Of a DNA stretch of 44,634 nt, positions 1 to 8,162 are shown piece by piece. The translations under genes and the position numbers were made by a program. The notes beneath the pieces were generated by a model, which saw only the letters and a list, made by a program, of their open reading frames with translations, was not told the origin of the DNA and ran no database searches. This DNA is from a virus, in the IMG/VR virus record IMGVR_UViG_3300036820_000031, positions 1 through 44,634 of that record. One strand, given 5' to 3'. The first letter of the stretch is position 1. Each line of letters starts with the position of its first letter.

Positions 1-127
1 GTGAGATATATCGGAATGGTCATCCCTCCACACGATCGTTCCATGATGGCGCGACGACCGTCCCGATCTTCCGCATGCTGGCCATCGCGCCATCATCGTC
101 GTGATCCGGCCTCGCGACAGGTGATCA
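1..127. repeat. Terminal direct repeat, left copy
   Basis: The first 127 bases are repeated without change as the last 127 bases of the window (44508-44634). This means either that a circular genome (44,507 bp unique) was cut open with an overlap, or that the phage has a short direct terminal repeat. The length of 127 equals a common maximum assembler k-mer, which favours the overlap explanation. Confidence 0.97.
43..96. repeat. 12-bp inverted repeat near the window end
   Basis: ATGATGGCGCGA at 43-54 is the exact reverse complement of 85-96, with a 30-base spacer. It lies in the non-coding control region between the two divergent transcription units and could form a stem or be a pair of protein binding sites. 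Its role is unknown. A second copy sits in the right terminal repeat. Confidence 0.7.
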
Positions 128-359
128 TACGTATACATATGAGTTCAATCCGCGTATAACATTAATAATGATTGATCTACTAACATTGACCGTTGCGATT
201 AATATATGATGGCATTTAATATCGGCCGAAATAGACCGGGGTAGGGGTGGGGCGACCCCGCAGAACGCGCGCGCTGAAGGGATCGCGTGTTAGAGCTGAC
301 GCGAGGAGGATTTAGGAATACTCGATAAATTATCGTAATGAGAAAACCGTGGTTTATCA
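128..359. promoter_or_regulatory. AT-rich divergent control region upstream of terS
   Basis: No convincing gene is seen here. The stretch is much richer in A and T than the coding DNA and holds palindromic steps (CATACGTATACATATG near 127-142). A weak rightward promoter candidate is TTGCGA (194-199), 17 bases, TAATAT (217-222); TTGACC at 186-191 has no good -10 partner. A strong Shine-Dalgarno-like GAGGAGG at 302-308 has no start codon at the proper distance. Together with the right window end this forms the only large non-coding region, about 440 bp, and would suit a lysis/lysogeny switch, an origin or a packaging site. Confidence 0.45.
323..355. promoter_or_regulatory. Two small dyads in front of terS
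   Basis: CGATAA-A-TTATCG at 323-335 and AAACC-GT-GGTTT at 344-355 are perfect short inverted repeats directly upstream of the terS start at 360. They could be operator sites for the late arm. This is inferred from symmetry and position only. Confidence 0.35.
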
Positions 360-1076
360 ATGGCAGGACCGCCGAAAAGTCGAGATAAATTGACAAAAAC
401 CAGGATATCAAGTAAGCACGACCCCATGCCATCAGCACCCGCCCGACGAGCCGCCCGATATGACACCAAAAAGCTCCAGAAAGCCACCGCGGCAGGGAGG
501 CAACGGGCGTTAGTAAAAGACACCCCGCTGGTCATCGTTGACCGCGCCGAGGACGAGTTGGGGCCTGCGATGCGCGCCCTGACGGGCATGCAGCGCCGCT
601 TCGTTCTGGCTTATTTCCACCTTGGCAAACGCGAGCCGGCCCTGACCGCCGCGGGGTGCGCCTCGCCGCCGGGCAGTGAGGCCCTGGGTGCCACTGCCTA
701 TCGCATCTGGCACAGCCCCAGGGTCCAGGCCGCCATCAAGGAGTTCGCGGACGGCCAGTTGGTGGCAGGCATCCCGGAAGCGGTTGGCGCCATCATAGAG
801 GGGGTCAACGGCATCGGAAGCAAGGACGCGGTGGCCGCCGCTAAGGTGCTGCTGGACCGCACCATGCCGGTGGTGCAGCAGCACGAGGTAATCCACGTGC
901 GGGAGGACCACACGTCGCTGCTGAAGGAAGTCCTGTCCCTGGCCAAGATGCTCGGGAAAGACCCCAAGGAGCTTCTTGGCGGCGGCATGGCCTTCATTGA
1001 CGCCGATTACAAGGAAGTAGAGGCCGAACCTGAGCCAGAGCCGGACGGCACTGAGGGCCTGGAAGACTTACTATGA
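360..1076 (+). CDS. terS: Terminase small subunit
   Basis: The 238-residue product is read as the DNA-recognition subunit of the packaging motor. The core (about residues 75-125) has the pattern of small terminases: a QRRFVLAYF helix, then TAAG and an ALGATAYRIWHSPRVQAAIKE segment, resembling Terminase_2-type helix-turn-helix N-domains. The tail is acidic (EPEPEPDGTEGLEDLL). It starts the rightward late operon, and its stop overlaps the terL start by four bases (ATGA), a typical terS-terL junction. The ATG at 360 has no clear ribosome binding site; the ATG at 426 is an alternative. Family assignment rests on these motifs and on synteny. Confidence 0.85.
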   Translation: MAGPPKSRDKLTKTRISSKHDPMPSAPARRAARYDTKKLQKATAAGRQRALVKDTPLVIVDRAEDELGPAMRALTGMQRRFVLAYFHLGKREPALTAAGCASPPGSEALGATAYRIWHSPRVQAAIKEFADGQLVAGIPEAVGAIIEGVNGIGSKDAVAAAKVLLDRTMPVVQQHEVIHVREDHTSLLKEVLSLAKMLGKDPKELLGGGMAFIDADYKEVEAEPEPEPDGTEGLEDLL

Positions 1077-2602
1077 CTGGGAATAGCAACGAAATTTCCG
1101 CCGACTGGTCTAAAGTGCCACTTGCGGACCTGAAAAAGCTCCGCGACGGGCTGAAAGCCACCGTAAAGCTGCAAAACAGCGGAAAGATGTTCGTTTTCGA
1201 CCCTTATCCGTCGCAGCGGCGCTTCTGCAACCTCGGCCGGGAGATCAAGGAGGCCCTGTTGCGGGCCGGAAACCAGCGCGGGAAGACTATCACGGCGGCC
1301 TACAAGACCGCCTGCCACCTGACCGGCATCTATCCTGACTGGTGGGAAGGCGTCCGGTTCACCAAGGCCACACGCGGCTGGGTAGCCGGCGCTGGTGGTG
1401 TGCTGGTGCGGGATGGCCCCCAGGAGAAACTGTGCGGCCGGTCGCGCGGCGGCGAGGCGACGCTCGGAACCGGCATGATCCCCAGGGACCTGTTCGAAGG
1501 CAAGCCTTCCCTCGGCCACGGTGTCACCGGGCTGTATGACACCATTTTCGTCAAGCACGTTGCCGGCGGCATATCCTCGGCCACGTTCAAGAGCTACGAC
1601 CAGGGAGTGGAGAAATTCCAGTCGGAACCGCTGGACTGGATATGGCTGGACGAAGAACCTCCCATGGACGTGTATGAGGAATGCGTGACACGCACCACGG
1701 CCACGCAAGGCGTCGTCTACGTGTCCCTGACGCCCCGGCGGGGCTGGACGCCACTTCTGAAGCGGTTCCTGCGCGAGAAGACGCCAAGCCGCGTCGATAT
1801 CCACATGCTCCACGACGAGGCCAAGCACATCACGGCCGAGATGCACGCCGTCATGCTGCAATCCTGGCAGGCGCACGAGCGCGCGGCGCGGTCTGATGGC
1901 ATCCCGACCCTCGGCAGCAATGCCGTCTTCGAGGACGTGGCCGAGGAAAGCCTGGCGGTGCCGCTGGTGCTGAACGGCGCCGACGTGCTCCACATGGGTA
2001 ACGTGGTCCGCACCGAGCACTGGTATAAGCTCTGGGCGGTGGACTTCGGCATCGGGCACCCTTTCGCGGCGGTGCTCCTGGCCTGGGACAAAGATTATGA
2101 CGTGATATATGTCCTGGGCGGTTTCCGCATGACTGGGGCGCTCCCCAAGGCCCATGCTGATCGGATGCGGTCGATTGCGGCCGGCGTGCGCGTGGCGTGG
2201 CCCCATGACGGAACCCAGCGGGACAAAGGCTCTGGAGAGCCATTGGCCGCGATTTACGGGCGCGAGAAGCTCCCCATGCTGCCGGATCACGCCACGTTCG
2301 CGGACGGCGGCTATTCGACCGAGGCCGGTATCATGGAGATGCTGGTGCGGATGCGGTCCGGCCGGTTCCAGGTCGCGGCCGGGTTCGGCGACTGGTGGGA
2401 TGAATTCCGATCCTACTACCGGGAAGATGGCATTATCAAGAAGGTAGATGACGACCTTATGTCCGCCACTCGGATAGGCGTGATGCAGATCAGGTCCGCC
2501 CGCCAGGGCGCCATCGGCTACCGCCCCCAGAGCGCTATCGCCGCCGAGCGGACGCACTCTGTCATGCCTGCCGGCCACGACTACGACCTGTGGTCAGTTT
2601 GA
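1073..2602 (+). CDS. terL: Terminase large subunit
   Basis: The 509-residue product is the ATPase-nuclease that pumps DNA into the prohead and cuts it. Walker A is AGNQRGKT (residues 65-72), the form seen in podovirus terminases. Walker B with the catalytic acid is WIWLDEE (189-195). The RNase H-like nuclease domain begins at WAVDFGIGHPFAAVLLAWD (about residue 321), whose Asp is a metal ligand. The start overlaps terS by four bases. The stop codon lies inside the -35 box of the next promoter. Length is normal for the family. Confidence 0.95.
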   Translation: MTGNSNEISADWSKVPLADLKKLRDGLKATVKLQNSGKMFVFDPYPSQRRFCNLGREIKEALLRAGNQRGKTITAAYKTACHLTGIYPDWWEGVRFTKATRGWVAGAGGVLVRDGPQEKLCGRSRGGEATLGTGMIPRDLFEGKPSLGHGVTGLYDTIFVKHVAGGISSATFKSYDQGVEKFQSEPLDWIWLDEEPPMDVYEECVTRTTATQGVVYVSLTPRRGWTPLLKRFLREKTPSRVDIHMLHDEAKHITAEMHAVMLQSWQAHERAARSDGIPTLGSNAVFEDVAEESLAVPLVLNGADVLHMGNVVRTEHWYKLWAVDFGIGHPFAAVLLAWDKDYDVIYVLGGFRMTGALPKAHADRMRSIAAGVRVAWPHDGTQRDKGSGEPLAAIYGREKLPMLPDHATFADGGYSTEAGIMEMLVRMRSGRFQVAAGFGDWWDEFRSYYREDGIIKKVDDDLMSATRIGVMQIRSARQGAIGYRPQSAIAAERTHSVMPAGHDYDLWSV

Positions 2603-2627
2603 CAGGTCGGCGCTGGTAGGCTATCGT
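2599..2627 (+). promoter_or_regulatory. Sigma70-like promoter upstream of the portal module
   Basis: TTGACA (2599-2604), a 17-base spacer and TATCGT (2622-2627). The -35 box contains the terL stop codon. Transcription would start about 14 bases before the next gene at 2648. Confidence 0.55.
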
Positions 2628-2647
2628 GGGGCCATCAGGAGGCCATT

Positions 2648-2827
2648 ATGGCGAAAACTGGCATGATGAACGCCGCCCAGGACCTAGGCCTCGGTGACCA
2701 GCTTCAGGCGCAGGTTGACCAGGAGCTTGCCGCGCGCAAGAAAAAGAACCTGCTGACGGCCAACCAGGGCAGCGTCCTGGGTGCCGCGACGCAAGCCCTG
2801 TTCCCTCAGGGCATGCCGGGTGTCTAG
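2648..2827 (+). CDS. Small hypothetical protein before the portal gene
   Basis: A 59-residue protein, helical and Gln/Ala-rich with a basic patch (ARKKKN, residues 29-34). No family was recognised. The ATG follows an AGGAGG-like ribosome binding site (caggaggccatt), and the stop overlaps the probable GTG start of the portal gene by eight bases, so it is very likely translated together with it. Its place between terL and portal suggests a virion or head-assembly role, which is inference. Confidence 0.75.
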   Translation: MAKTGMMNAAQDLGLGDQLQAQVDQELAARKKKNLLTANQGSVLGAATQALFPQGMPGV

Positions 2828-4607
2828 CTTCGCCGACCTGGACCAGCGGACCCCGCGCGTCGTCAGTGAGGCCGAACAGGCCATAGTTGACGAGTGCATG
2901 CGCGAGTTCGGCCAACTCCAAATGTGGCGGAACACGACCGCAGCGCAGTGGGAAGAAATCGCGGAACTGATCGACCCGCCCTCACGCAACACCTTCATGG
3001 TGGGCAACTTCAACTGGCCCGGCCAGAAAAAGACCGACCGCCAGGTTGACGCCACTGGCATGATGGCGCTGGAGCGGTTCGCCGCCATCCTGGACAGTCT
3101 TCTGACACCGCGCAATATGTTCTGGCACGGACTGCGCGCCAGCAACAGCTACCTGATGAAACAGCGCGGCGTGCGGCTCTACTACGAGCAACTGACGCAT
3201 ATCCTGTTCAAGCACCGCTACAAGCCGGCATCCAACTTCGGCGCGAACAACCAGAACGTATGGAAGTCGCTCGGGGCCTATGGCACCGCCGGCATGTTCA
3301 TTGATGCACTGGACATATCCGTCTACGGCACGCCCGGCCTGCGCTACAAGAACGTGCCCATCGGCGAGCTTTTCCTGCGCGAGAACCACCAAGGCGTGGT
3401 GGACGGTTTCTGCCGGTGGTTCAAGTTGAACGCCGAGCAAGCCTGGCAGAAGTGGGGCCATCTTGGCACCTTCCCCGAGGTGCTGATCCCGCCGCTGAAG
3501 GCCAACAGCCCTACCCTGTTCGACTTCCTGCACCGCGTCACGCCGAGGCAGAACCGGGACATGGAGCGACTGGACCACAAGGGCATGCCGTATGCCAGCT
3601 ACTACGTCTCCCTGACCGGGCGCACGCTGCTGTCTGAGGGCGGCTACCGTTCGCTGCCGATCGCCGCCAGCCGCTACACCCAGACGCCATGGGAGATCAA
3701 TGGCCGCGGTCCCGCCAGCTACGTGCTGCCGGCGCTGAAGACGCTTAACGCCATGAAGACCACCATGCTGAAGGTTGGGCATCAAACCGCCGACCCGGTG
3801 AAGTTCACCGCCGACGATGGCGTTGTTGATGCTAATTTCCGGCCTGGCGCGCTGAACAAGGGCGGCGTCAATTCGGACGGCAAGCTGCTGATCCAGCCTT
3901 TCCCGGTCGGTAACATTCAGATCACCAAGGAGATGATGGCGGAAGAGACGGGCCTGATCAACGATGCCTTTCTCGTCTCTCTGTTCCAACTGGCCCTTGA
4001 TACCGCCAGCATGCCGCAGATGACCGCGACACAGGTCATCGAGCGCACCAACGAAAAGGGCATCCTTTTAGCCCCGAATGTTGGGCGCCAGGACAGCGAA
4101 TACCTTGGCGTTGCTATTCCGCGTGAACTGGACGTGCTGGCGCAGCAAGGCTTGCTGCCACCGATGCCGCCCGTGCTGCGCGAGGCCAAGGGCGAATATG
4201 AGGTGGTGTTCACCAGCCCCCTGGCCCGCGCCATGCGCGCGCAGGAAGCGGCCGGGTTCATGCGCACCCTGGAGGGCGTCAAGGAACTGGTGTCCATTAC
4301 GCAGGACATGAGCCTGCTTGACCCGTTCGACTTCGACAAGGCTATTCCCGCCATCGCGGATATCCAGTCGGTGCCCGAGAGTTGGATGGCCTCGCCGCAG
4401 GCAATCCAGCAGAAGCGCCAGGCTCGCGCGCAGCAGCAGCAGCGCCAAGAGGCAATCCAGGCGGCGCCGGCGCAAGCGGCTATTATGAAAGCGCAGGCGG
4501 TGCAGGCGAAGAACGGCATGGGTCAGCAGCAGGCGCAGCAGCCCGTGCAAGGTGCCCAGGGTCCGGCCGCGGGCGGGCCACCGCTCGCACAGCAGTTGGG
4601 GCAGTGA
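2820..4607 (+). CDS. Portal (head-to-tail connecting) protein
   Basis: The 595-residue product should form the dodecameric portal ring at the vertex through which DNA passes. The opening helix with WRNTTAAQWEEIAELIDP, followed by GQKKTDRQVDATGMMALERFA and LDSLLTP, is typical of the T7-type head-tail connector family. The C-terminal tail (from about residue 530) is low-complexity Gln/Ala, as in many podoviral portals. GTG at 2820 is preferred because it overlaps the upstream stop by eight bases; the open frame reaches back to GTG 2781, but that would add residues encoded within the small gene. The stop shares a base with the next ATG (TGATG). Confidence 0.92.
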   Translation: MSSFADLDQRTPRVVSEAEQAIVDECMREFGQLQMWRNTTAAQWEEIAELIDPPSRNTFMVGNFNWPGQKKTDRQVDATGMMALERFAAILDSLLTPRNMFWHGLRASNSYLMKQRGVRLYYEQLTHILFKHRYKPASNFGANNQNVWKSLGAYGTAGMFIDALDISVYGTPGLRYKNVPIGELFLRENHQGVVDGFCRWFKLNAEQAWQKWGHLGTFPEVLIPPLKANSPTLFDFLHRVTPRQNRDMERLDHKGMPYASYYVSLTGRTLLSEGGYRSLPIAASRYTQTPWEINGRGPASYVLPALKTLNAMKTTMLKVGHQTADPVKFTADDGVVDANFRPGALNKGGVNSDGKLLIQPFPVGNIQITKEMMAEETGLINDAFLVSLFQLALDTASMPQMTATQVIERTNEKGILLAPNVGRQDSEYLGVAIPRELDVLAQQGLLPPMPPVLREAKGEYEVVFTSPLARAMRAQEAAGFMRTLEGVKELVSITQDMSLLDPFDFDKAIPAIADIQSVPESWMASPQAIQQKRQARAQQQQRQEAIQAAPAQAAIMKAQAVQAKNGMGQQQAQQPVQGAQGPAAGGPPLAQQLGQ

Positions 4608-4897
4608 TGCCGGACGACATGTCGCAGTGGTTCCGGGGATTGGCACAGATGAAGGCGCGAAAGCGTGCCTACATCCAGGCTAAGATCCAACCCGCCGTGC
4701 AGGAGGTGCTGATCGATCTGGCGACCTTCTGTCGGGCAAATGAAAGCACCTTCCATGAGGACGCCCGCAAGGCGGCCATGCTGGACGGACGCCGCGAGGT
4801 GTGGCTCCGTATCCAGAACCATCTTCACCTGACCGCGGAGGAACTGATGGCGTTATACGCCGGCCGTGGCTTCACCGTAACGGAGGAACAGAAATGA
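4607..4897 (+). CDS. Bbp19-like phage protein
   Basis: A 96-residue protein. The segment DLATFCRANESTFHED, with GRREVWLRIQNHLHLT further on (residues about 40-85), matches the conserved core of the Bbp19-like phage domain known from Bordetella phage BPP-1 and relatives. The molecular function of that family is not established; it sits among head genes. The start overlaps the portal stop (TGATG) and the stop overlaps the scaffold start (ATGA), so it belongs to a tightly coupled head operon. Confidence 0.82.
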   Translation: MPDDMSQWFRGLAQMKARKRAYIQAKIQPAVQEVLIDLATFCRANESTFHEDARKAAMLDGRREVWLRIQNHLHLTAEELMALYAGRGFTVTEEQK

Positions 4898-5721
4898 GCG
4901 AAACGCAGGCCCCAGCACCAACGCCAGCGCCAAACCCGTCCCCCTGGTATCAGGGCGTGACCGGGATTGACAGTGAGTTGATCGGCCACATGCAGAACAA
5001 GGGCTGGCACAACCTAGGGCCGGCCGAAGCCGCCACCGCCGCCGCCCGCGCGCACCGCGAGGCCGAGCGCACGATGGGCATGCGCCATGACCACGACGTT
5101 CTGATGGTCCCCAAGGACCCGACCAAGGGCGACATGACCCCAGTGTGGGAGCGCCTTGGAAAGCCGAAGGCGGCAACCGATTATGACTTCGCCGACGTGA
5201 GGTTCAAGGACGGCACCGCCCTTGACGACGCCTTTGTGACCTTCATGCGGGACCGGGCGTTTGCCTCCAACCTGCCGAAGAACGCCGCCGCGGACATGGC
5301 GCGCGGGCTGGTGCAGTTCATGGAAGGGCAGACCGCGGCGGAGACCCAGACCGCGACCGAAGCCCTGGCCGTGGAGAAGACGACCCTCGCCAAGAATTGG
5401 GGCGCCAATGCCGCGGCCAACATGCTGGTGGCCCAGAACGCGGCGCGCGCCCTTGGCCTGGACCCCGAGGCGGTTAACGCCCTGGAAAGCCAGGTCGGAT
5501 ATGCTAAGGTCATGGAGATGTTTCGGTCGATCGGCACCCGCATCGGCGAGGACAAGTTCATCTCGGGCGGCAATCAGCCGAATGGGGTCATGTCGCGCGA
5601 CCAGGCCGCCGCCCGCCGGGCGGAGCTTAAGGCGGATGCCGGGTTCGTGACCCGCTATCTGGCTGGTGACCAGGCTGCCCGACGCGAGATGGCGGCCATT
5701 GACACCATAATGGCTGGGTGA
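4894..5721 (+). CDS. Scaffolding-like protein
   Basis: A 275-residue, mostly helical Ala/Glu-rich protein with a Pro-rich start (residues 4-20). This is the usual position and composition of the internal scaffold of podovirus proheads. No enzyme motif is visible. The ATG at 4894 is chosen for its four-base overlap with the preceding gene and the nearby AACGGAGGAACAG ribosome binding site; the frame is open further upstream but only as a shadow of the previous gene. The stop codon lies in the promoter at 5699-5727. Confidence 0.75.
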   Translation: MSETQAPAPTPAPNPSPWYQGVTGIDSELIGHMQNKGWHNLGPAEAATAAARAHREAERTMGMRHDHDVLMVPKDPTKGDMTPVWERLGKPKAATDYDFADVRFKDGTALDDAFVTFMRDRAFASNLPKNAAADMARGLVQFMEGQTAAETQTATEALAVEKTTLAKNWGANAAANMLVAQNAARALGLDPEAVNALESQVGYAKVMEMFRSIGTRIGEDKFISGGNQPNGVMSRDQAAARRAELKADAGFVTRYLAGDQAARREMAAIDTIMAG

Positions 5722-5727
5722 TAGTCT
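5699..5727 (+). promoter_or_regulatory. Sigma70-like promoter after the scaffold gene
   Basis: TTGACA (5699-5704), 17 bases, TAGTCT (5722-5727), with an extended TGATAGTCT that recurs in the promoter at 24296. It overlaps the end of the scaffold gene and would serve the gene at 5807 onward. Confidence 0.55.
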
Positions 5728-5763
5728 CCTGGGGATCACGTAGTTTCCCTTCTGTCAACCTTT

Positions 5764-5789
5764 CCCTAGGCGGCAGTAACCGCCTCGGG
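5764..5789 (+). terminator. Leader hairpin, possible attenuator
   Basis: AGGCGG (5768-5773) pairs with CCGCCT (5780-5785) around a six-base loop, and three more C-G pairs lie beyond one mismatch. It is located about 30 bases into the transcript of the promoter at 5699 and just upstream of the gene at 5807. It is followed by ACTTTCTTGG, which is a poor U-tract, so it is at best a weak terminator or attenuator. Confidence 0.35.
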
Positions 5790-5806
5790 ACTTTCTTGGG
5801 GCCGCC

Positions 5807-6028
5807 ATGTTCTTGGTAACCTACCGCGACGGCAGAACAGACACCTTCCAGGGCAACACCTACCAGATTGATGGCTCCCTGTTGGAGTTCTATTGCGGGA
5901 CGGGTGACATAGTGGCGTCTACGCGCGACTGGCGCACCGTGCGCGCCATTGACGACGCTGAAGACGGCACGGGGGAGCCGACCGAAGTCCAGAATGAGCC
6001 GGTTCGGCTGAAGGTGGTCAATGGCTAA
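5807..6028 (+). CDS. Small hypothetical protein
   Basis: A 73-residue protein with a beta-rich first half (TYRDGRTDTFQG, LLEFYCGTGDIVAS) and an acidic linker. No family was recognised. It overlaps the next gene by eight bases, so both are probably expressed together. Its position between scaffold and major capsid genes suggests a virion morphogenesis role, which is not shown by sequence. Confidence 0.7.
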   Translation: MFLVTYRDGRTDTFQGNTYQIDGSLLEFYCGTGDIVASTRDWRTVRAIDDAEDGTGEPTEVQNEPVRLKVVNG

Positions 6029-6197
6029 GCACTGGATACAAGGCGCCGTGAAGCACCCCGGCGCCGAGAAGGCCGCTGCCAAGCGCGCCGGGGAAAGCAC
6101 CCACAACTACATGGAAGAACACAAGGGCGACAGTGGCACGGCGGGCAAGCGCGCCCGGCTCGGCCTCGCTCTGTCACGGATGGCGAAAAAGAAGTAG
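6021..6197 (+). CDS. Small basic protein (KHWIQGAVKHPGA type)
   Basis: A 58-residue Lys/Arg/Ala-rich protein. It begins with MAKHWIQGAVKHPGA and ends with GTAGKRARLGLALSRMAKKK. Proteins with this kind of start and a basic GKRARLA tail occur often among phage structural genes, but their function is unknown to me. It overlaps the previous gene by eight bases; a gap of 17 bases with ACGGAGGGAAC precedes the next GTG start. Confidence 0.72.
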   Translation: MAKHWIQGAVKHPGAEKAAAKRAGESTHNYMEEHKGDSGTAGKRARLGLALSRMAKKK

Positions 6198-6214
6198 CCT
6201 GTTACGGAGGGAAC

Positions 6215-6877
6215 GTGACCCAGATACTCGCGGCGACGCCGGCCTATGGTGGCCACCTGACGATCCCATATCATCGCAGTTTCGTGGCCATGACGGTGGA
6301 CTGCGGCAAGCGCGGCATCTCCATCGCCACCATGATAACGCACAGCGGCTTCGTCAGCCGGGCGCGAAACTCCGCGGCAGCGACGGTCATCGCCCGGCCT
6401 GAGTTCACCCACTTGCTGACGATCGACGCGGACATGGGGTGGCCAACCACGCTGCTGCCGCGCCTGCTGGAAGCCGACAAGGATATCGTTGGCGCCACCT
6501 ATCCCCGCCGCGCTCTGACCGACCGACCGCAGTTCATCGCCGGTATTGAGGAAGGCGCGGAGGTGGTGGACGGCTTCGCCAAGGCGCTCTACGTCGGCTG
6601 CGGCTTTATGCTGGTGAAGCGCGAAACGCTCGTAACCCTGGCCATGGCGTATCCTGCCCGTCAGCATGCCGATGACACGCTGAAAATTCCAGTCTTTGAC
6701 CTGTTCCCATCTGGCGCTATGGGCGGCGTCTGTGTCACCGATGACGTAGGGTTCTGCCGCCTGGCGCGATCGGCTGGGTTTGAGGTGTGGGCGGACCTTA
6801 CCACTTCCCTGTCCCACACCGGCCCGGTGACGTTCGAAGTAGGCCCGATGACCGACTACCTGGAGGGGCTTACATGA
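6215..6877 (+). CDS. Glycosyltransferase-like protein (GT-A fold)
   Basis: The 220-residue product resembles compact phage GT-A glycosyltransferases. The nucleotide-sugar/metal motif is IDADMGW (DxD = Asp71/Asp73), preceded by FTHLLT, the usual strand. The C-terminal part has GVCVTDDVGFCRLARSAGF, the acceptor-side acidic region. GTG at 6215 is the start, with GGAGGGAAC just upstream. It lies inside the head module between scaffold and capsid genes, so a virion protein is a possible acceptor; host envelope or phage DNA are alternatives. The substrate cannot be read from the sequence. The stop overlaps the next start by four bases. Confidence 0.8.
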   Translation: MTQILAATPAYGGHLTIPYHRSFVAMTVDCGKRGISIATMITHSGFVSRARNSAAATVIARPEFTHLLTIDADMGWPTTLLPRLLEADKDIVGATYPRRALTDRPQFIAGIEEGAEVVDGFAKALYVGCGFMLVKRETLVTLAMAYPARQHADDTLKIPVFDLFPSGAMGGVCVTDDVGFCRLARSAGFEVWADLTTSLSHTGPVTFEVGPMTDYLEGLT

Positions 6878-7020
6878 GCGAGTTTATGGACCAGTTCCTT
6901 ACTATGTTGGTGGCCCTGCGCAGCCACCCACCGGAGTATGTGGAGGTAATCGCGGGAACCTGCCCCTTCTTTATTCCGGCCAAGGAGCAACCTCTGGTCC
7001 GGGTTAAGTTCGGGGCTTGA
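6874..7020 (+). CDS. Very small hypothetical protein
   Basis: A 48-residue protein starting MSEFMDQFLTMLVALRSHPPEYVEV. The ATG overlaps the glycosyltransferase stop by four bases, and CTGGAGGGGC provides a ribosome binding site. The stop codon falls in the -35 box of the promoter at 7017. No family was recognised. Confidence 0.62.
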   Translation: MSEFMDQFLTMLVALRSHPPEYVEVIAGTCPFFIPAKEQPLVRVKFGA

Positions 7021-7045
7021 CAGCCTAGCGGCTATCGTGCATGAT
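7017..7045 (+). promoter_or_regulatory. Sigma70-like promoter of the major capsid gene
   Basis: TTGACA (7017-7022), 17 bases, CATGAT (7040-7045). The -35 box contains the stop codon of the preceding gene. A GGCTATCGTG string shared with the promoter at 2599 lies in the spacer. The transcript would have a leader of about 150 bases. Confidence 0.5.
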
Positions 7046-7166
7046 GGCCACGCAGCCCCGGTTAGGCTCGGAACCGCGTCGTAAGGGCAAGAGTTCTGAA
7101 CCTATTCCGGGGCCTCCACCCCCATAACGCCCCTGGCGCGTGGGTGGTCTGCCCCCGTGAGGACAA

Positions 7167-7196
7167 GGCACCGTTGCAATCTAACAGCAAGGTGCC
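7167..7196 (+). promoter_or_regulatory. Hairpin masking the capsid ribosome binding site
   Basis: GGCACC (7167-7172) and TTGC (7174-7177) pair with GCAAGGTGCC (7187-7196), leaving one bulged G and a nine-base loop. The AAGG at 7189-7192, seven bases before the capsid ATG at 7200, is the only Shine-Dalgarno sequence and lies wholly in the stem. Folding would block ribosome access, so translation of the most abundant virion protein could be controlled here. Confidence 0.6.
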
Positions 7197-7199
7197 GTC

Positions 7200-8138
7200 A
7201 TGGCTGGCTCTGTCGATAATGGTCTCGTCCCCCTCTACACCGTGCAATACACCACGGCCCTGGAACTGCTTCTTCAGCAGATGGGCAGCAAGCTGCGCGG
7301 TCGGGTGCGGGAAGGCTTCCACGTCGGCAAGATGGCCTCGCCGATCAACCAGGTTGGCGCCATCGCGCTTAAGGCACCGGCCGGCCGCTTCACGCCGAAG
7401 ACGCGCACGGATGCCGAGTTCGTCCGACGCTGGGTGATGCCGCAAGAGGGCAGTATCGATCAGCTTATCGACAGCTTCGACGAGCTACAGACCATCGTTG
7501 ACCCCAAGTCCTCCTACGTTCAGAACGCCGGCAACTCGGTGGGCCGCGGCTGGGATGATGCGATTATCGCCGCCGCGGCCGGTTCGGCCACGCTGGGCAC
7601 CGACGCCGGCAGCCTGACGACTGAAACCTTCAACACGACCAACTTCCAAATCGCGGCCACATTCGGTTCCGGCGGCACCGCCAGCGGCATGAGCGTGGCG
7701 AAGCTGCTGGAAGCCCGGCGCATCTTCCTGCACTACGAAAACGACCTGGACGCAGACGATGTAACGGTCCTGGTCGGCAGCAAGCAGGACAGCGACCTGC
7801 TTTCGCTCGCGCAGGTGGTCAGCACGGACTTCGTGGAGAAACCCGTGCTGGTGGACGGCAAGGTGAGCCGGTTCCTTGGGATGAACTTTGTCCACACAGA
7901 GCGGCTTCCGTTCAGTGTCGGTGGCGCCAACACGCGCGGCGTGCTCGCGTTCGTCAAGAGCGGCATGTATCTGGGCATGTGGAAGGAACTGACCAACCGC
8001 GTCAGCATCCGCAACGACCTGGAAGGCGAGCCGTGGGACCTCTACACCTCCACCATGTATGGCGCCACGCGGATGCAGCCGGGCAAGGTGCTTCAAATCC
8101 TCTGCGCCGACAGCACCGGCGGCAGCATCACGCCGTAA
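7200..8138 (+). CDS. Major capsid protein
   Basis: The 312-residue product is taken as the HK97-fold shell protein. It begins MAGSVDNGLVPLYTVQYTTA and has an N-arm followed by a charged segment (RGRVREGF). The ending, with WDLYTSTMYGATRMQPGKVLQILCAD, is like the A-domain end of podovirus capsid proteins of the BPP-1 type. Length and the position after scaffold fit. It has its own promoter (7017) and an ordered leader (7046-7199), suggesting separate high-level expression. Its assignment relies mainly on organisation and general similarity, not on a unique motif. Confidence 0.85.
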   Translation: MAGSVDNGLVPLYTVQYTTALELLLQQMGSKLRGRVREGFHVGKMASPINQVGAIALKAPAGRFTPKTRTDAEFVRRWVMPQEGSIDQLIDSFDELQTIVDPKSSYVQNAGNSVGRGWDDAIIAAAAGSATLGTDAGSLTTETFNTTNFQIAATFGSGGTASGMSVAKLLEARRIFLHYENDLDADDVTVLVGSKQDSDLLSLAQVVSTDFVEKPVLVDGKVSRFLGMNFVHTERLPFSVGGANTRGVLAFVKSGMYLGMWKELTNRVSIRNDLEGEPWDLYTSTMYGATRMQPGKVLQILCADSTGGSITP

Positions 8139-8162
8139 TCGCGGCCATCAGGAGAACCTTCA

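Noticed and set aside
1007-2578. 523-codon open frame antisense to terL
   Set aside because: It is fully opposite a well-supported terminase gene; its length follows from high GC codon bias and it has no recognised domain.
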